Shown: positions 26,689 through 36,087 of the stretch, one piece after another
How the letters are laid out: each line of letters starts with the position of its first letter
How positions within the stretch are numbered: the stretch's first letter is position 1
Assembly: GCF_000520015.2 (NCBI RefSeq)
Contig: NZ_CP007044.2
Location: 2,356,001-2,420,000 of the forward strand
Length of the DNA stretch: 64,000 nucleotides
Direction: 5' to 3'
DNA from: Chania multitudinisentens RB-25
GTDB taxonomy: Bacteria > Pseudomonadota > Gammaproteobacteria > Enterobacterales > Enterobacteriaceae
Notes under the pieces: model-generated
The model's database searches: none
The model's input: only the letters and a program-made list of their open reading frames with translations
What the model was told of the DNA's origin: nothing
Translations under genes and position numbers: made by a program

Positions 26689-27273
26689 ATGAGTAGTAAA
26701 GAACAACAGACGCCAAATGAGCAAGTCTCGGAAGAGATGGAACAGCAAGCACAGCGTGAGGAAGGCATACCAGAGATAATAGAAGGTGCCGATCTTCGTG
26801 ATGAACGCATTGCCGAATTGGAGGCCCAACTGACTGAGGCGCAGCAACGCGAGCGTGACAGCCTGCTGCGCGCTAAGGCCGAGGTGGAAAACATCCGTCG
26901 CCGCACCGAGTTGGATATTGAAAAAGCGCACAAATTCGCACTGGAGAAGTTCAGTGGTGATCTGCTACAGGTGATCGATAACCTTGAACGTGCGCTTGAA
27001 CTGGCAGATAAAAATAATCCAGAACTGGTGGCGATGATCGAAGGTATTGAGCTCACGCTCAAGTCGCTGTTGGATGTGGTACGCAAGTATGGCATTGAGA
27101 TTGTTGGTGATATCAATGTGCCTTTCAATCCAGATGTGCATCAGGCGATGAGCATGATGGAATCAGCCGACCTTCAGCCAAACCACGTGATGATGGTAAT
27201 GCAAAAAGGCTATACGCTGAATGGCCGCTTATTGCGCCCGGCAATGGTGGCGGTTTCTAAAGCCAAAGCATAG
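26689..27273 (+). CDS. grpE: Nucleotide exchange factor GrpE
   Basis: 194 aa (E. coli 197). An acidic N-terminus, a long dimerising helix (residues about 38-85), and the beta-wing domain with NPDVHQAMSMM and the GYTLNGRLLRPAMVAVSKA ending. It exchanges ADP on DnaK. Driven by a strong heat-shock promoter and followed by an intrinsic terminator. Confidence 0.98.
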   Translation: MSSKEQQTPNEQVSEEMEQQAQREEGIPEIIEGADLRDERIAELEAQLTEAQQRERDSLLRAKAEVENIRRRTELDIEKAHKFALEKFSGDLLQVIDNLERALELADKNNPELVAMIEGIELTLKSLLDVVRKYGIEIVGDINVPFNPDVHQAMSMMESADLQPNHVMMVMQKGYTLNGRLLRPAMVAVSKAKA

Positions 27274-27290
27274 CGCTTTTGGTTGAAAGC

Positions 27291-27324
27291 AAAGGCACCT
27301 TTCTAGGGTGCCTTTGTTCTTTTT
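27291..27324 (+). terminator. grpE terminator
   Basis: AAAGGCACC (27291-27299) pairs with GGTGCCTTT (27307-27315) and is followed by GTTCTTTTT. Confidence 0.9.
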
Positions 27325-27518
27325 ATCTAGACATCATTCTTCCAGATCGTCACAGCGCTTACCTTCTTCTTGATTCCACTATTACAGATCTCGCATTTAT
27401 TTGTGATACAGCCACTAATTTTTTGAATCTGTATGCTTTAAATATAAAAAACCTAAATCTGTATTCCTTTTTGGCCTGACGGCACACTGGTTGTAAAACA
27501 GGTGAAAGGGAGAGAGTC

Positions 27519-27746
27519 ATGGATGGTCTACTGGAAGAAGCAAATGAACATCGGCAAAGCGATGCTGTTGGGAAACGTAAATTTAGTACTTGGTTGCTAC
27601 AGTGTTGGCGAGCTTGGCTCAACAGGTGTGCAGCAAAAAAAGCTCTGGCGGCGATGAGTGATGAACAACTGCGGGATATTGGGCTCAGGCGTAGCGATGT
27701 GGAACGGGGAAGCCACAATAGAAATTATGAACGTAGGCCGTGGTAA
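27519..27746 (+). CDS. DUF1127 domain protein
   Basis: 75 aa starting behind GGGAGAGAGTC. The C-terminal half fits the DUF1127 pattern: a basic W-x-R helix (LLQCWRAWLNR), then ALAAMSDEQLRDIGLRRSDVERG. Small proteins of this family in proteobacteria bind RNA or influence phosphate and growth-phase responses; the role here is unknown. The 27325-27518 stretch before it shows no gene. Confidence 0.85.
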   Translation: MDGLLEEANEHRQSDAVGKRKFSTWLLQCWRAWLNRCAAKKALAAMSDEQLRDIGLRRSDVERGSHNRNYERRPW

Positions 27747-27757
27747 ACATTACCGGC

Positions 27758-27786
27758 CACCCTATGCCCGGGCAGGGCATAGGGTG
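27758..27786. terminator. Hairpin between the convergent DUF1127 and ung genes
   Basis: CACCCTATGCCC (27758-27769) pairs perfectly with GGGCATAGGGTG (27775-27786) around a 5-nt loop. No T-run on either side, but the position suggests a transcript end for both genes. Confidence 0.55.
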
Positions 27787-27793
27787 TGGAATA

Positions 27794-28477
27794 TCATTCC
27801 TGCGGCAAACGTGGAGTCCAATCGATCGGTGCCGTCCCTTGCTGTTCGAGCAAATGGTTAGCCTGCGAAAAATGGCGGCAGCCGAGAAAGCCACGATGTG
27901 CGGAAAGCGGTGATGGATGAGGCGCTTTCAGGACATGATGGCGTTTACGATCGATAAAATTCCCTTTCTTCTGCGCGTGTGATCCCCAGAGCAGGAACAC
28001 TATGCCTTCACGATTTTCATTCAGCGCGGCAATCACTTTATCGGTAAACGTTTCCCAACCTAGGTTAGCGTGAGAGTGTGCCCGCCCAGCTTCAACGGTT
28101 AATACGGTATTGAGCAGCAATACGCCTTGCTCTGCCCAGCTTTGCAGATAACCGTGGTTCGGGCGTTCAAAACCAGGAATATCGGTCATCAATTCTTTAT
28201 ACATATTCATCAATGATGGCGGAGCGGGAACACCAGGGCGCACGGAAAACGACAGGCCATGAGCCTGGTTCGGCCCGTGGTAAGGATCTTGACCGAGGAT
28301 CACGACTTTAACATCGGCGAGTTCGGTAAAACGGAAGGCATTGAACACATCTTTCTGCGGCGGATAAATGGTCTTACCAGACTGACGTTCTGTGGCAACA
28401 AAGGCGAGCGTTTCAAGAAAATAAGGCTGCTCTTTTTCTTTGCCAATGACGTCATGCCAAGTGGGGGAGGTAGACAT
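27794..28477 (-). CDS. ung: Uracil-DNA glycosylase
   Basis: 227 aa, family 1. The water-activating GQDPYHGPNQAHGLSFSV motif is near residue 61, and the HPSPLSAHRGF DNA-intercalation loop near residue 187. Removes uracil from DNA for base-excision repair. Divergent from grcA, as in E. coli. Confidence 0.98.
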   Translation of the reverse strand: MSTSPTWHDVIGKEKEQPYFLETLAFVATERQSGKTIYPPQKDVFNAFRFTELADVKVVILGQDPYHGPNQAHGLSFSVRPGVPAPPSLMNMYKELMTDIPGFERPNHGYLQSWAEQGVLLLNTVLTVEAGRAHSHANLGWETFTDKVIAALNENREGIVFLLWGSHAQKKGNFIDRKRHHVLKAPHPSPLSAHRGFLGCRHFSQANHLLEQQGTAPIDWTPRLPQE

Positions 28478-28696
28478 AAACGCTCTCCTTTGTTTTCGTT
28501 AACAATTCACGGGGTATAGCTTACCGTTTACTGCTGCGTAGCGAAACCTGCTTTTATAATGAGTTATCCAGGTTTGTCAGGCACGAGATACAAATTTTTT
28601 TGAAAATTTACAAAAATAATTAAGGTAGAGCAAAAGGGTAAAATTGATATAAAACATAAATTTGCCTTTGGCGAGTATCAGCCCACCCCTTAAAAA

Positions 28697-28710
28697 TTGA
28701 CTTTAATCAA
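28697..28710 (+). promoter_or_regulatory. FNR-like site upstream of grcA
   Basis: TTGACTTTAATCAA differs from the FNR consensus TTGAT-N4-ATCAA at one base. grcA (yfiD) of E. coli is activated by FNR, so the site fits. The gap 28478-28834 otherwise holds AT-rich promoter DNA and an untranslated leader. Confidence 0.75.
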
Positions 28711-28834
28711 AGAATTCACCGGGTCAGGCTGGTATATAGAACAACAAGACAACATTGGTTTTACCAAATAGCCGGAATCCAGAATGGGTTTTCGGCAATA
28801 GAGAAATTTTCTCCCTTATTACGGAGGCAACAAA

Positions 28835-29218
28835 ATGATTACTGGTATTCAAATCACTAAAGCGAGCAATCAGGCACTGGTGAACTCTTTCTGGTTGCTG
28901 GATGAAGAAAAATCAGAAGCCCGCTGCGTATGCGCTAAAGCGGATTATGCTGAAGATCAGATCGTTCCTGTCAGTGAATTGGGTCAGATCGAATACCGCG
29001 AAGTTCCGATGGAAATGCAGCCTACTGTGCGTGTAGAAGGTGGGCAGCACCTGAACGTGAACGTACTGCGCCGTGAGACGCTGGAAGATGCGGTCAAGCA
29101 TCCAGAAAAATACCCACAGCTGACTATTCGTGTCTCTGGCTATGCTGTGCGTTTCAATTCACTGACGCCAGAACAGCAACGTGACGTTATTGCACGTACT
29201 TTTACTGAAAGCTTGTAA
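28835..29218 (+). CDS. grcA: Autonomous glycyl radical cofactor GrcA
   Basis: 127 aa behind ACGGAGG. The C-terminal RVSGYAVRFNSLTPEQQRDVIARTF carries the glycyl radical site (the G in SGYAVRF) and resembles the end of pyruvate formate-lyase. It replaces the oxygen-damaged end of PflB. Highly conserved. Confidence 0.97.
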   Translation: MITGIQITKASNQALVNSFWLLDEEKSEARCVCAKADYAEDQIVPVSELGQIEYREVPMEMQPTVRVEGGQHLNVNVLRRETLEDAVKHPEKYPQLTIRVSGYAVRFNSLTPEQQRDVIARTFTESL

Positions 29219-29232
29219 GTTCAGGATGAGTC

Positions 29233-29258
29233 AAAAAGGGAGCTTCGGCTCCTTTTTT
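29233..29258 (+). terminator. grcA terminator
   Basis: An A-run and GGGAGC, TTCG loop, GCTCC and six T's form a classical intrinsic terminator 14 bp after the grcA stop. Confidence 0.92.
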
Positions 29259-29305
29259 GTGCCGAGCGATAAGTGGGTGCTAGCGTAATAGCACTAAGAG
29301 CATAA

Positions 29306-29334
29306 AAAAACCGCCATCAAAACAGGCGGTTTTC
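29306..29334 (-). terminator. srmB terminator
   Basis: ACCGCC (29310-29315) pairs with GGCGGT (29325-29330). On the minus strand the stem is followed by a T-run (plus-strand A's from 29304). Confidence 0.88.
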
Positions 29335-29353
29335 AAAAAATAAAGCAACGTTA

Positions 29354-30664
29354 TTACTCGGGTTTCGCTTTTGGTTGGCGGCGTTTACCAACGTTTTTCG
29401 CATCGCGATGGCGAACTTTTACTTTAGCCTTCTCTTTATTCTTCAGCTTGTCTTCGGCGCGTTTTGCCAGCACTTTCTTTGAAGGCTTCCCGTTGCTTTT
29501 TTCGCTTGGTACTTTGGTGACCGGGCGGAGTCCTTCAATTACGCGAACTTTCAGTGGTTCATTAAGATAGCGGCCCACTTTGCCCAAGAGCAACTGGTCG
29601 TGGGCTTCAACCAGAGAAATCGCCGTGCCTTTGCGCCCGGCACGGCCGGTACGACCAATCCGATGCAGATAGGTGTCTGCGGTACGAGGCATATCGAAGT
29701 TGAACACGTGAGTGATATCCAAAATATCCAGACCACGTGCGGCAACATCGGTGGCAACCAGCACGTTCACTCGGCCATCCAGCATGCGTTTTACCGCTTC
29801 GTTACGTTTGGCTTGCACCATTTCACCTTCGAGATAGCAGGTATTGATACCTGCTTCACGTAACCAAGCGACTAATTCATGCACTCGCTCGCGTTTGCGC
29901 ACGAAAATGACGGATTTTTGGACGTCTGGCTGCTTCAGCAGGTGCACCAGCAGGGCGGTTTTATGCTTGATATCATCGGCGCGATAATACCATTGCAGAA
30001 TTTTTTTGCGCTCGCGGCGCGATGGGTCGGCTTCCACTTCTACCGGTTCTTTCAGGATGCGTTCGGCAAATTCGCGGATGGCATCGCCTTCCAGCGTTGC
30101 GGAGAACAACAGGGTTTGGTTACGCCAGCGAGTTTCAGCTGAAATAGTTTCGATATCTTGCGCAAACCCCATATCCAGCATGCGGTCAGCTTCGTCAAGG
30201 ATAAGTGTTTCAACCGCGCGGCAGTCAAAATTTTCTTCCCTGATGTATTGCAGCAGGCGGCCAGTGGTTGCTACCACCACGTCCTGATTTTCACTGAACA
30301 CTTCTGCGTGATTCATGTAAGCCACGCCACCGGTAATTGTGGCGATATCCAGCGAGGTATGAGCAGCCAATTCACGTGCCTGATCGGCCACCTGCATGGC
30401 CAGCTCACGTGTTGGGGTGAGAATCAAAACACGCGGTGGGCCGGATTTTCTGCGAGGGAAATCCAGCAAATGCTGCAAAACGGGTAGCAAAAATGCTGCG
30501 GTTTTGCCCGTGCCAGTTGGCGCAGAACCCAATACGTCGCGCCCATCCATTGCCGGGGGAATCGCTGCGGCTTGAATAGCTGTGGGGCGATCGTAACCTT
30601 TATCACGCAGTGCGGTGATCAGGCGTTCATCGAGTTCGAGTTCAGAAAATTGGGTTGCTGTCAT
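29354..30664 (-). CDS. srmB: DEAD-box RNA helicase SrmB
   Basis: 436 aa. N-terminal Q motif (GYDRPTAIQ), motif I APTGTGKT, motif II DEAD in LILDEADRMLDMGF, motif III SAT, motif VI HRIGRTGRAGRKG, then a basic lysine-rich tail of about 70 residues that binds rRNA. Acts early in assembly of the 50S subunit. Divergent from trmN6, as in E. coli. Confidence 0.97.
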   Translation of the reverse strand: MTATQFSELELDERLITALRDKGYDRPTAIQAAAIPPAMDGRDVLGSAPTGTGKTAAFLLPVLQHLLDFPRRKSGPPRVLILTPTRELAMQVADQARELAAHTSLDIATITGGVAYMNHAEVFSENQDVVVATTGRLLQYIREENFDCRAVETLILDEADRMLDMGFAQDIETISAETRWRNQTLLFSATLEGDAIREFAERILKEPVEVEADPSRRERKKILQWYYRADDIKHKTALLVHLLKQPDVQKSVIFVRKRERVHELVAWLREAGINTCYLEGEMVQAKRNEAVKRMLDGRVNVLVATDVAARGLDILDITHVFNFDMPRTADTYLHRIGRTGRAGRKGTAISLVEAHDQLLLGKVGRYLNEPLKVRVIEGLRPVTKVPSEKSNGKPSKKVLAKRAEDKLKNKEKAKVKVRHRDAKNVGKRRQPKAKPE

Positions 30665-30795
30665 GGTCTACCTCTACTTGGGGCGCCGATTATAGACGGG
30701 TTAGCCTTAGGGTTCACCCTTTTTAAGGGAAGCATCACTTTTACCCGCAATCAGATTGCCTTATGCTACGCCAGTTTTGTCTCTTGGTGGCTATT

Positions 30796-31542
30796 GTGAG
30801 TAATCAATCTAAAATCAAACAGCCTCCGCGCCGCGGTGGTTTTACCTTCAAACAATTTTTTGTTGCTCACGATCGTTGTGCGATGAAAGTGGGCACCGAT
30901 GGGGTATTGCTCGGTGCCTGGGCGTTATTGGGGCAGGCACGCCGACTGCTGGATATTGGCTGTGGCAGCGGGCTGATTGCGTTGATGCTGGCGCAGCGTG
31001 CGGCAGCCGAAGCCATTATTGATGCTGTTGAGCTGGATAGCGAAGCCGCAGCCCAAGCGCGTGAGAATGTGCTGGAATCCCCTTGGCCGCAAAAAATTCA
31101 GGTATATACGCAGGATATCCATTATTTTGCGCGGCACCATACGCATTGTTATGATTTGATTGTCAGTAATCCACCGTATTTCGAACCCGCCGTAGCCTGC
31201 CGCGATCGGGCGCGTACCAATGCTCGTTATACTGAAACCCTGACTCATGATGCTCTGTTGGATTGCGCCGAGCGTTTGATTGCTGAAGGCGGCCATTTTT
31301 GCCTGATATTACCTTATGCTATTGGCGAAGCATTTGAAGTGAATGCACACCAACGTGGCTGGTATTCAGCTCGTCGGCTGAATATCAGCGATCAGGCCGA
31401 AACCTTGCGGCACCGTATGCTATTGGCACTGACTCGCAATCCAGTAGAGAAAGAAGAAACAGAGTTGGCCATCAAACTGGCGGATGGCAGCTATACTGCC
31501 GATTTCCGCCAATTAATTACGGACTTTTACTTGAACTACTGA
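30796..31542 (+). CDS. trmN6: tRNA (adenine37-N6)-methyltransferase TrmN6
   Basis: 248 aa from GTG 30796, chosen because the downstream sequence (MSNQ...RRGGFTFKQFFVAHDRC) lines up with the N-terminus of E. coli YfiC; an ATG at 30763 would add 11 residues. SAM-binding LLDIGCGSGLIALML near residue 50 and catalytic NPPYFE near residue 125. Methylates A37 of tRNA-Val. Confidence 0.92.
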   Translation: MSNQSKIKQPPRRGGFTFKQFFVAHDRCAMKVGTDGVLLGAWALLGQARRLLDIGCGSGLIALMLAQRAAAEAIIDAVELDSEAAAQARENVLESPWPQKIQVYTQDIHYFARHHTHCYDLIVSNPPYFEPAVACRDRARTNARYTETLTHDALLDCAERLIAEGGHFCLILPYAIGEAFEVNAHQRGWYSARRLNISDQAETLRHRMLLALTRNPVEKEETELAIKLADGSYTADFRQLITDFYLNY

Positions 31543-31582
31543 GACGGCATTCCCCTCCCAAAATAAGAAGGGGAAGGGCTCC

Positions 31583-33184
31583 TCAGGGTTGCAGAATTGT
31601 GGGCTTGGGTTCAGGCAGCATCTCGGGATAATCCAACGTGAAATGCAACCCACGGCTTTCTTTGCGCTCCATTGCGCTGCGTACAATCAATTCCGCTACC
31701 TGCACCAGATTGCGTAATTCCAGCAGATTGTTGGAGATGCGGAAATTGGCGTAATACTCATCAATTTCCTGCTGCAAGGTGTTGATGCGGCGCAGGGCTC
31801 GCTCCAGACGTTTGGTGGTGCGCACAATGCCTACGTAATCCCACATAAACAGCCGTAATTCGTGCCAGTTATGCTGGATAACCACCCGTTCATCAGAGTC
31901 ATCGACCCGGCTTTCATCCCACTGTGGCAACTGCTTGACCAGCTTAATGGTCGGCAAACGGGTTAGAATATCTTCGGCGGCGGACCAACCATAAACCAGG
32001 CATTCCAGCAGTGAATTCGATGCCATACGATTGGCACCATGCAGGCCGGTGTAGCTGACTTCGCCAATGGCATACAGGCCGTCCAGGTCTGTTCGGCCAT
32101 GCTGATCGACCATCACACCACCGCAGGTATAGTGTGCGGCAGGCACGATCGGTATCGGTTGCTTGGTCAGGTCAAAGCCTAATGTCAGCAGCTTGTCATG
32201 AATCATCGGGAAATGCTGAGTGATGAATTCTGCCGGTTTATGGCTGATGTCCAGATACATGCAATCGGCACCCAAGCGCTTCATTTCATGATCAATGGCG
32301 CGTGCCACGATATCGCGCGGGGCCAATTCGCCGCGTTCGTCGAAGTCTGGCATAAAGCGGCTACCGTCTGGGCGTTTCAGATAGGCCCCTTCACCGCGCA
32401 ACGCCTCGGTCAGCAGGAAATTGCGCGCCTGTGGATGGAACAGGCAGGTTGGGTGAAACTGGTTGAACTCCAGATTGGCGACCCGGCATCCGGCGCGCCA
32501 AGCCATGGCTATGCCGTCACCAGAGGAAATATCCGGGTTGGTGGTGTATTGATAGACCTTGGCTGCTCCGCCAGTGGCCAGTACCACTGTTTTAGCACGA
32601 TAAGTTTCCACCTGTTCTTGCTCACGATTCCAGACGTAAGCACCGACGACGCGTTTGGTGCCCGGTAACCCGATTTTATTGGAGGTGATCAGATCAACCG
32701 CATTGTGACGTTCCATTACACAAATATTGGGGTGAGCACTTGCTTTACCTACGAGGGTAGTTTCTACTTCTTTACCGGTAGCATCGGCGGCGTGCAGGAT
32801 ACGGCGGTGGCTGTGCCCGCCTTCACGCGTTAGGTGATAACGTTCTTCACCCTGGGAATTGGTTTCGGTATCGAACAAAACGCCTTGATCAATCAGCCAC
32901 TGTACGCAATGGCGTGCATTTCCGGCAATGAATTCGACCGCGTCTTTATCACACAAGCCAGCTCCGGCAATCAGTGTGTCATCAACGTGTGAAGCGATAC
33001 TGTCCGTTTCATCAAATACCGCGGCGATCCCGCCTTGGGCATAAAAGGTTGCGCCTTCATTAAGCGGACCTTTGCTGAGTACAGTAACCTTGCAATGCTG
33101 CGCCAGGCGCAACGCCAGTGATAAGCCCGCAGCACCGCTGCCGACAATCAGTACATCGCTAACATGTTCAGATGATGGTTGCAT
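31583..33184 (-). CDS. nadB: L-aspartate oxidase
   Basis: 533 aa from ATG 33184. FAD-binding DVLIVGSGAAGLSLALRLA at the N-terminus, GATFYAQGGIAAVFDETDS, HPTCLFHPQARNFLLTEALRGEGA and the HGANRMASNSLLECLVYG motif of the succinate dehydrogenase/fumarate reductase flavoprotein family. First step of quinolinate and NAD synthesis. Divergent from the rpoE operon, the standard arrangement. Confidence 0.97.
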   Translation of the reverse strand: MQPSSEHVSDVLIVGSGAAGLSLALRLAQHCKVTVLSKGPLNEGATFYAQGGIAAVFDETDSIASHVDDTLIAGAGLCDKDAVEFIAGNARHCVQWLIDQGVLFDTETNSQGEERYHLTREGGHSHRRILHAADATGKEVETTLVGKASAHPNICVMERHNAVDLITSNKIGLPGTKRVVGAYVWNREQEQVETYRAKTVVLATGGAAKVYQYTTNPDISSGDGIAMAWRAGCRVANLEFNQFHPTCLFHPQARNFLLTEALRGEGAYLKRPDGSRFMPDFDERGELAPRDIVARAIDHEMKRLGADCMYLDISHKPAEFITQHFPMIHDKLLTLGFDLTKQPIPIVPAAHYTCGGVMVDQHGRTDLDGLYAIGEVSYTGLHGANRMASNSLLECLVYGWSAAEDILTRLPTIKLVKQLPQWDESRVDDSDERVVIQHNWHELRLFMWDYVGIVRTTKRLERALRRINTLQQEIDEYYANFRISNNLLELRNLVQVAELIVRSAMERKESRGLHFTLDYPEMLPEPKPTILQP

Positions 33185-33277
33185 AACGTATGATGTGTGC
33201 AGAAGAAGAGTGAAATTCATGTTAGCCTACTTGTCCGGGCAAAAGCCACGGATAGGATGACATCTAACAGAAAAACA

Positions 33278-33433
33278 ATGGCAATATGGAACTTCGTGTT
33301 CTATATAAACTCCAAGCGGGTGCTTGCTCAGGAAAATAATGTATGGCTGGCAGTACAATTTTACGCGTGGAGACGGGTTTGGGGAGAATTTACCTCGGAT
33401 GAGCGAGCAGTTAACGGACCAAGTTCTGGTTGA
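33278..33433 (+). CDS. Possible RseD-like leader peptide
   Basis: A 51-aa reading frame (ATG 33278) ends 35 bp inside rpoE in another frame. E. coli rseD is a 51-aa leader whose translation is coupled to rpoE. The length and overlap match, but sequence resemblance is limited to aromatic and basic residues near the end (YAWRRVWGEF). Weakly supported. Confidence 0.4.
   Translation: MAIWNFVFYINSKRVLAQENNVWLAVQFYAWRRVWGEFTSDERAVNGPSSG
33288..33315 (+). promoter_or_regulatory. Possible sigma-E promoter of rpoE
   Basis: GGAACTT (33288-33294) matches the sigma-E -35 element exactly. TCCAA at 33311-33315, 16 bp on, is a weak -10. rpoE is autoregulated in E. coli, so a sigma-E promoter is expected here. 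Confidence 0.45.
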
Positions 33434-33974
33434 GCGGGTTCAAAAGGGCGATCAGAAATCGTTTAACTTACTGGTGGTACGTTACCAGCATAAGGTTGCG
33501 AGTCTTGTTTCCCGCTATGTGCCACAGGGTGATGTGCCTGATGTAGTGCAGGAGTCATTTATTAAGGCCTATCGCGCACTGGAATCATTCCGGGGGGACA
33601 GCGCCTTTTACACGTGGTTATATCGAATTGCCGTGAATACGGCAAAGAATTACCTGGTTGCTCAGGGCCGGCGTCCACCCTCAAGCGATGTGGATGCCAA
33701 CGATGCCGAAAATTACGAAAGTGCAGGTGCATTGAAAGAAATTTCGAACCCTGAGAATTTAATGTTGTCAGAAGAGTTGAGACAGATAGTTTTCCGTACT
33801 ATTGAGTCACTTCCCGAGGATCTTCGCATGGCGATTACCCTGCGGGAATTAGATGGTCTAAGCTACGAAGAGATAGCAGCTATCATGGACTGTCCGGTAG
33901 GAACAGTACGTTCGCGTATTTTCCGTGCCAGGGAGGCTATCGATAATAAAGTTCAACCGCTGATCCAACGTTAG
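33399..33974 (+). CDS. rpoE: RNA polymerase sigma-E factor
   Basis: 191 aa from ATG 33399 (MSEQLTDQVLVERVQKGDQ), identical in length to E. coli RpoE; longer in-frame starts upstream lack support. Sigma region 2 (DVPDVVQESFIKAYRALESFRGDSAFYTWLYRIA) and region 4 (LRELDGLSYEEIAAIMDCPVGTVRSRIFRARE). Directs the envelope stress response; held at the membrane by RseA. Confidence 0.98.
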   Translation: MSEQLTDQVLVERVQKGDQKSFNLLVVRYQHKVASLVSRYVPQGDVPDVVQESFIKAYRALESFRGDSAFYTWLYRIAVNTAKNYLVAQGRRPPSSDVDANDAENYESAGALKEISNPENLMLSEELRQIVFRTIESLPEDLRMAITLRELDGLSYEEIAAIMDCPVGTVRSRIFRAREAIDNKVQPLIQR

Positions 33975-34004
33975 CGATGGCGGACACAGGAAGGGTACTT
34001 AGGT

Positions 34005-34658
34005 ATGCAGAAAGAAAAGCTTTCCGCTCTGATGGATGGAGAAGCGTTTGACAATGAGCTACTGAGTTCATTGTGCGAAGATAAAGCGCTTCAACAAAAC
34101 TGGCAGAGCTATCACCTGATCCGTGACACATTGCGCGGTGACATTGGGCCTGTAATGCATCTCGATATTGCAGATCGTGTTGCAGCGGCACTGGAGAAAG
34201 AGCCTGTTCGTCTGATCCCTTCGGCAATTCCCGAGTCTCAGCCGCAGCCTCATACCTGGGGAAAAATGCCTTTCTGGAACAAAGTGCGTCCTTGGGCCAG
34301 TCAAATCACGCAAGTGGGCGTGGCCGCTTGCGTCTCTTTGGCGGTGATTGTAGGAGTTCAGCACTATAATCAGCCAAACGTACAGCCTGGTGTTTCTGAA
34401 ACGCCAGTATTCAACACGTTGCCGATTATGGGGCAAGCTTCACCCGTCAGCTTAGGTGTTCCGGTTGACAGTTTCTCTACCGGTAGCGGCCAACAGCAAC
34501 AGGTGCAGGAACAACGTAAACGTATTAATGCCATGCTGCAAGATTATGAATTGCAACGCCGTTTGCATTCTGATCAGCTGCAATTTGAGCAAAGCACACC
34601 TCAACAGGCTGCAATTCAAGTGCCTGGAACCCAGACTTTGGGTGTGCAGCAGCAGTAA
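34005..34658 (+). CDS. rseA: Anti-sigma-E factor RseA
   Basis: 217 aa. N-terminal cytoplasmic sigma-binding domain (MQKEKLSALMDGEAFDNELL), one membrane segment (about residues 100-120, VGVAACVSLAVIVGV) and a periplasmic Q-rich tail cleaved by DegS then RseP. 30 bp after rpoE, overlapping rseB by one base. Confidence 0.97.
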   Translation: MQKEKLSALMDGEAFDNELLSSLCEDKALQQNWQSYHLIRDTLRGDIGPVMHLDIADRVAAALEKEPVRLIPSAIPESQPQPHTWGKMPFWNKVRPWASQITQVGVAACVSLAVIVGVQHYNQPNVQPGVSETPVFNTLPIMGQASPVSLGVPVDSFSTGSGQQQQVQEQRKRINAMLQDYELQRRLHSDQLQFEQSTPQQAAIQVPGTQTLGVQQQ

Positions 34659-35611
34659 TGAAGCCAATCTGGTTCTCCGTTTGTTTACTGGCGGGCAACC
34701 TGCTCTATTCAAACATCGCCTCGGCGCAGTCTGTGCCCGGGGCGATGTTGCAGCAAATGAGCAGTGCCAGCCGTTCACTCAATTATGAACTCGCCTATAT
34801 CAGCATCAATAAGCAAGGGGTAGAATCGTTACGCTATCGTCATGCGGTAATCGATAAACAACCGTTGGGGCAATTGCTGCATATGGATGGCCCGCGCCGT
34901 GAAGTGCTGCAACGTGGTGGTGGGATCAGCTATTTTGAACCAGGCTTGGAACCGTTCACCCTATCTGGTGAACATATCGTTGATGCGTTACCCTCCGTTG
35001 TTTACGCTGATTTTAATTACCTGGCGAAATATTACGATTTTATTTCCGTTGGGCGTACCCGCATTTCCGATCGTCCGTGTGAAGTGTTCCGCGTTGTGGC
35101 CCGCGATGGATCCCGTTACGGTTATGTGATCTGGCTGGATATGGATACCAAGCTGCCATTACGGGTGGATCTGCTCGATCGCGATGGGGAAGTACTGGAA
35201 CAGTATCGGGTGATCTCATTTGAGGTGGGGCAGCAGGTGCAAAACATCATGCAAGGTTTACTCGCAACTGATTTGCCACCATTGCTATCATTGCCCGTGG
35301 CTGAAAATGTTCAACTGAGCTGGAGTACGGGTTGGTTGCCTGCTGGGGTGAATGAAGTAGCCCGCAATCGCCGTAAATTACCGAATGTGGCTGAGCCAGT
35401 AGAATCGCGCCTTTATAGCGATGGCCTGTTCAGTTTCTCGGTGAATGTCAGCCCATCAAGCAGTAATACTGGCCAACAGTTTTATCGCCAGGGTCGTCGC
35501 ACTATTCAGACTGAAATTCGTAATGGCAATGAAATTACCGTGGTGGGTGAATTACCTCCTTCAACGGCTAAACGAATTGCTGATAGCGTTTCTTTCAAGG
35601 TATCGCAATAA
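34658..35611 (+). CDS. rseB: Sigma-E regulatory protein RseB
   Basis: 317 aa with an N-terminal Sec signal peptide (cleavage near residue 23, IASAQS). Periplasmic MucB/RseB fold resembling LolA. Binds the RseA periplasmic domain and senses mislocalised lipopolysaccharide. Start overlaps rseA stop and stop overlaps rseC start. Confidence 0.97.
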   Translation: MKPIWFSVCLLAGNLLYSNIASAQSVPGAMLQQMSSASRSLNYELAYISINKQGVESLRYRHAVIDKQPLGQLLHMDGPRREVLQRGGGISYFEPGLEPFTLSGEHIVDALPSVVYADFNYLAKYYDFISVGRTRISDRPCEVFRVVARDGSRYGYVIWLDMDTKLPLRVDLLDRDGEVLEQYRVISFEVGQQVQNIMQGLLATDLPPLLSLPVAENVQLSWSTGWLPAGVNEVARNRRKLPNVAEPVESRLYSDGLFSFSVNVSPSSSNTGQQFYRQGRRTIQTEIRNGNEITVVGELPPSTAKRIADSVSFKVSQ

Positions 35612-36087
35612 TGATGAAAGAATGGGCCACCGTGGTTTCATGGCAGCAGGGTGTAGCATTGCTGCGTTGTGAACCTAAAGCGGGCTGTAGCGGTTGTACG
35701 ACGCGTTCCGGCTGTGGTGCACGAGCATTGAATGAACTGGGGCCAGAAAGTGAGCACCATTTGCAGGTGCAGATCGAACAACCGCTTGAGCCAGGGCAGC
35801 GTGTTGAAATTGGTATTGCAGAGGGCAGCTTGCTGCGCTCTGCCATGCTGGTGTATATGACCCCCTTGTTCGGCGTTATGTTTGGTGGCGGCTTGCTGCA
35901 ATGGTGGCTGGGCAGTGATGCAGCTGCGCTGCTTGGTGCCGTTGTTGGTGGAGGGGCCGCTTTTTTGTTGGCTCGGTTGTGGGCATCACAGATTGGTGAA
36001 CAGGTTGATTATCAACCTGTGGTATTGCAAATCGGCTTGCCTCCTGGTGCTCTGCGTTTGCAAACAGGAAATGAAACACCTGCCTAG
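35611..36087 (+). CDS. rseC: RseC/MucC family membrane protein
   Basis: 158 aa. A cysteine cluster near the N-terminus (CEPKAGCSGCTTRSGCGAR, about residues 21-39) and two membrane segments (about 75-95 and 100-118). Linked to sigma-E control, the Rsx electron-transfer complex that reduces SoxR, and thiamine synthesis. Last gene of the rpoE operon. Confidence 0.96.
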   Translation: MMKEWATVVSWQQGVALLRCEPKAGCSGCTTRSGCGARALNELGPESEHHLQVQIEQPLEPGQRVEIGIAEGSLLRSAMLVYMTPLFGVMFGGGLLQWWLGSDAAALLGAVVGGGAAFLLARLWASQIGEQVDYQPVVLQIGLPPGALRLQTGNETPA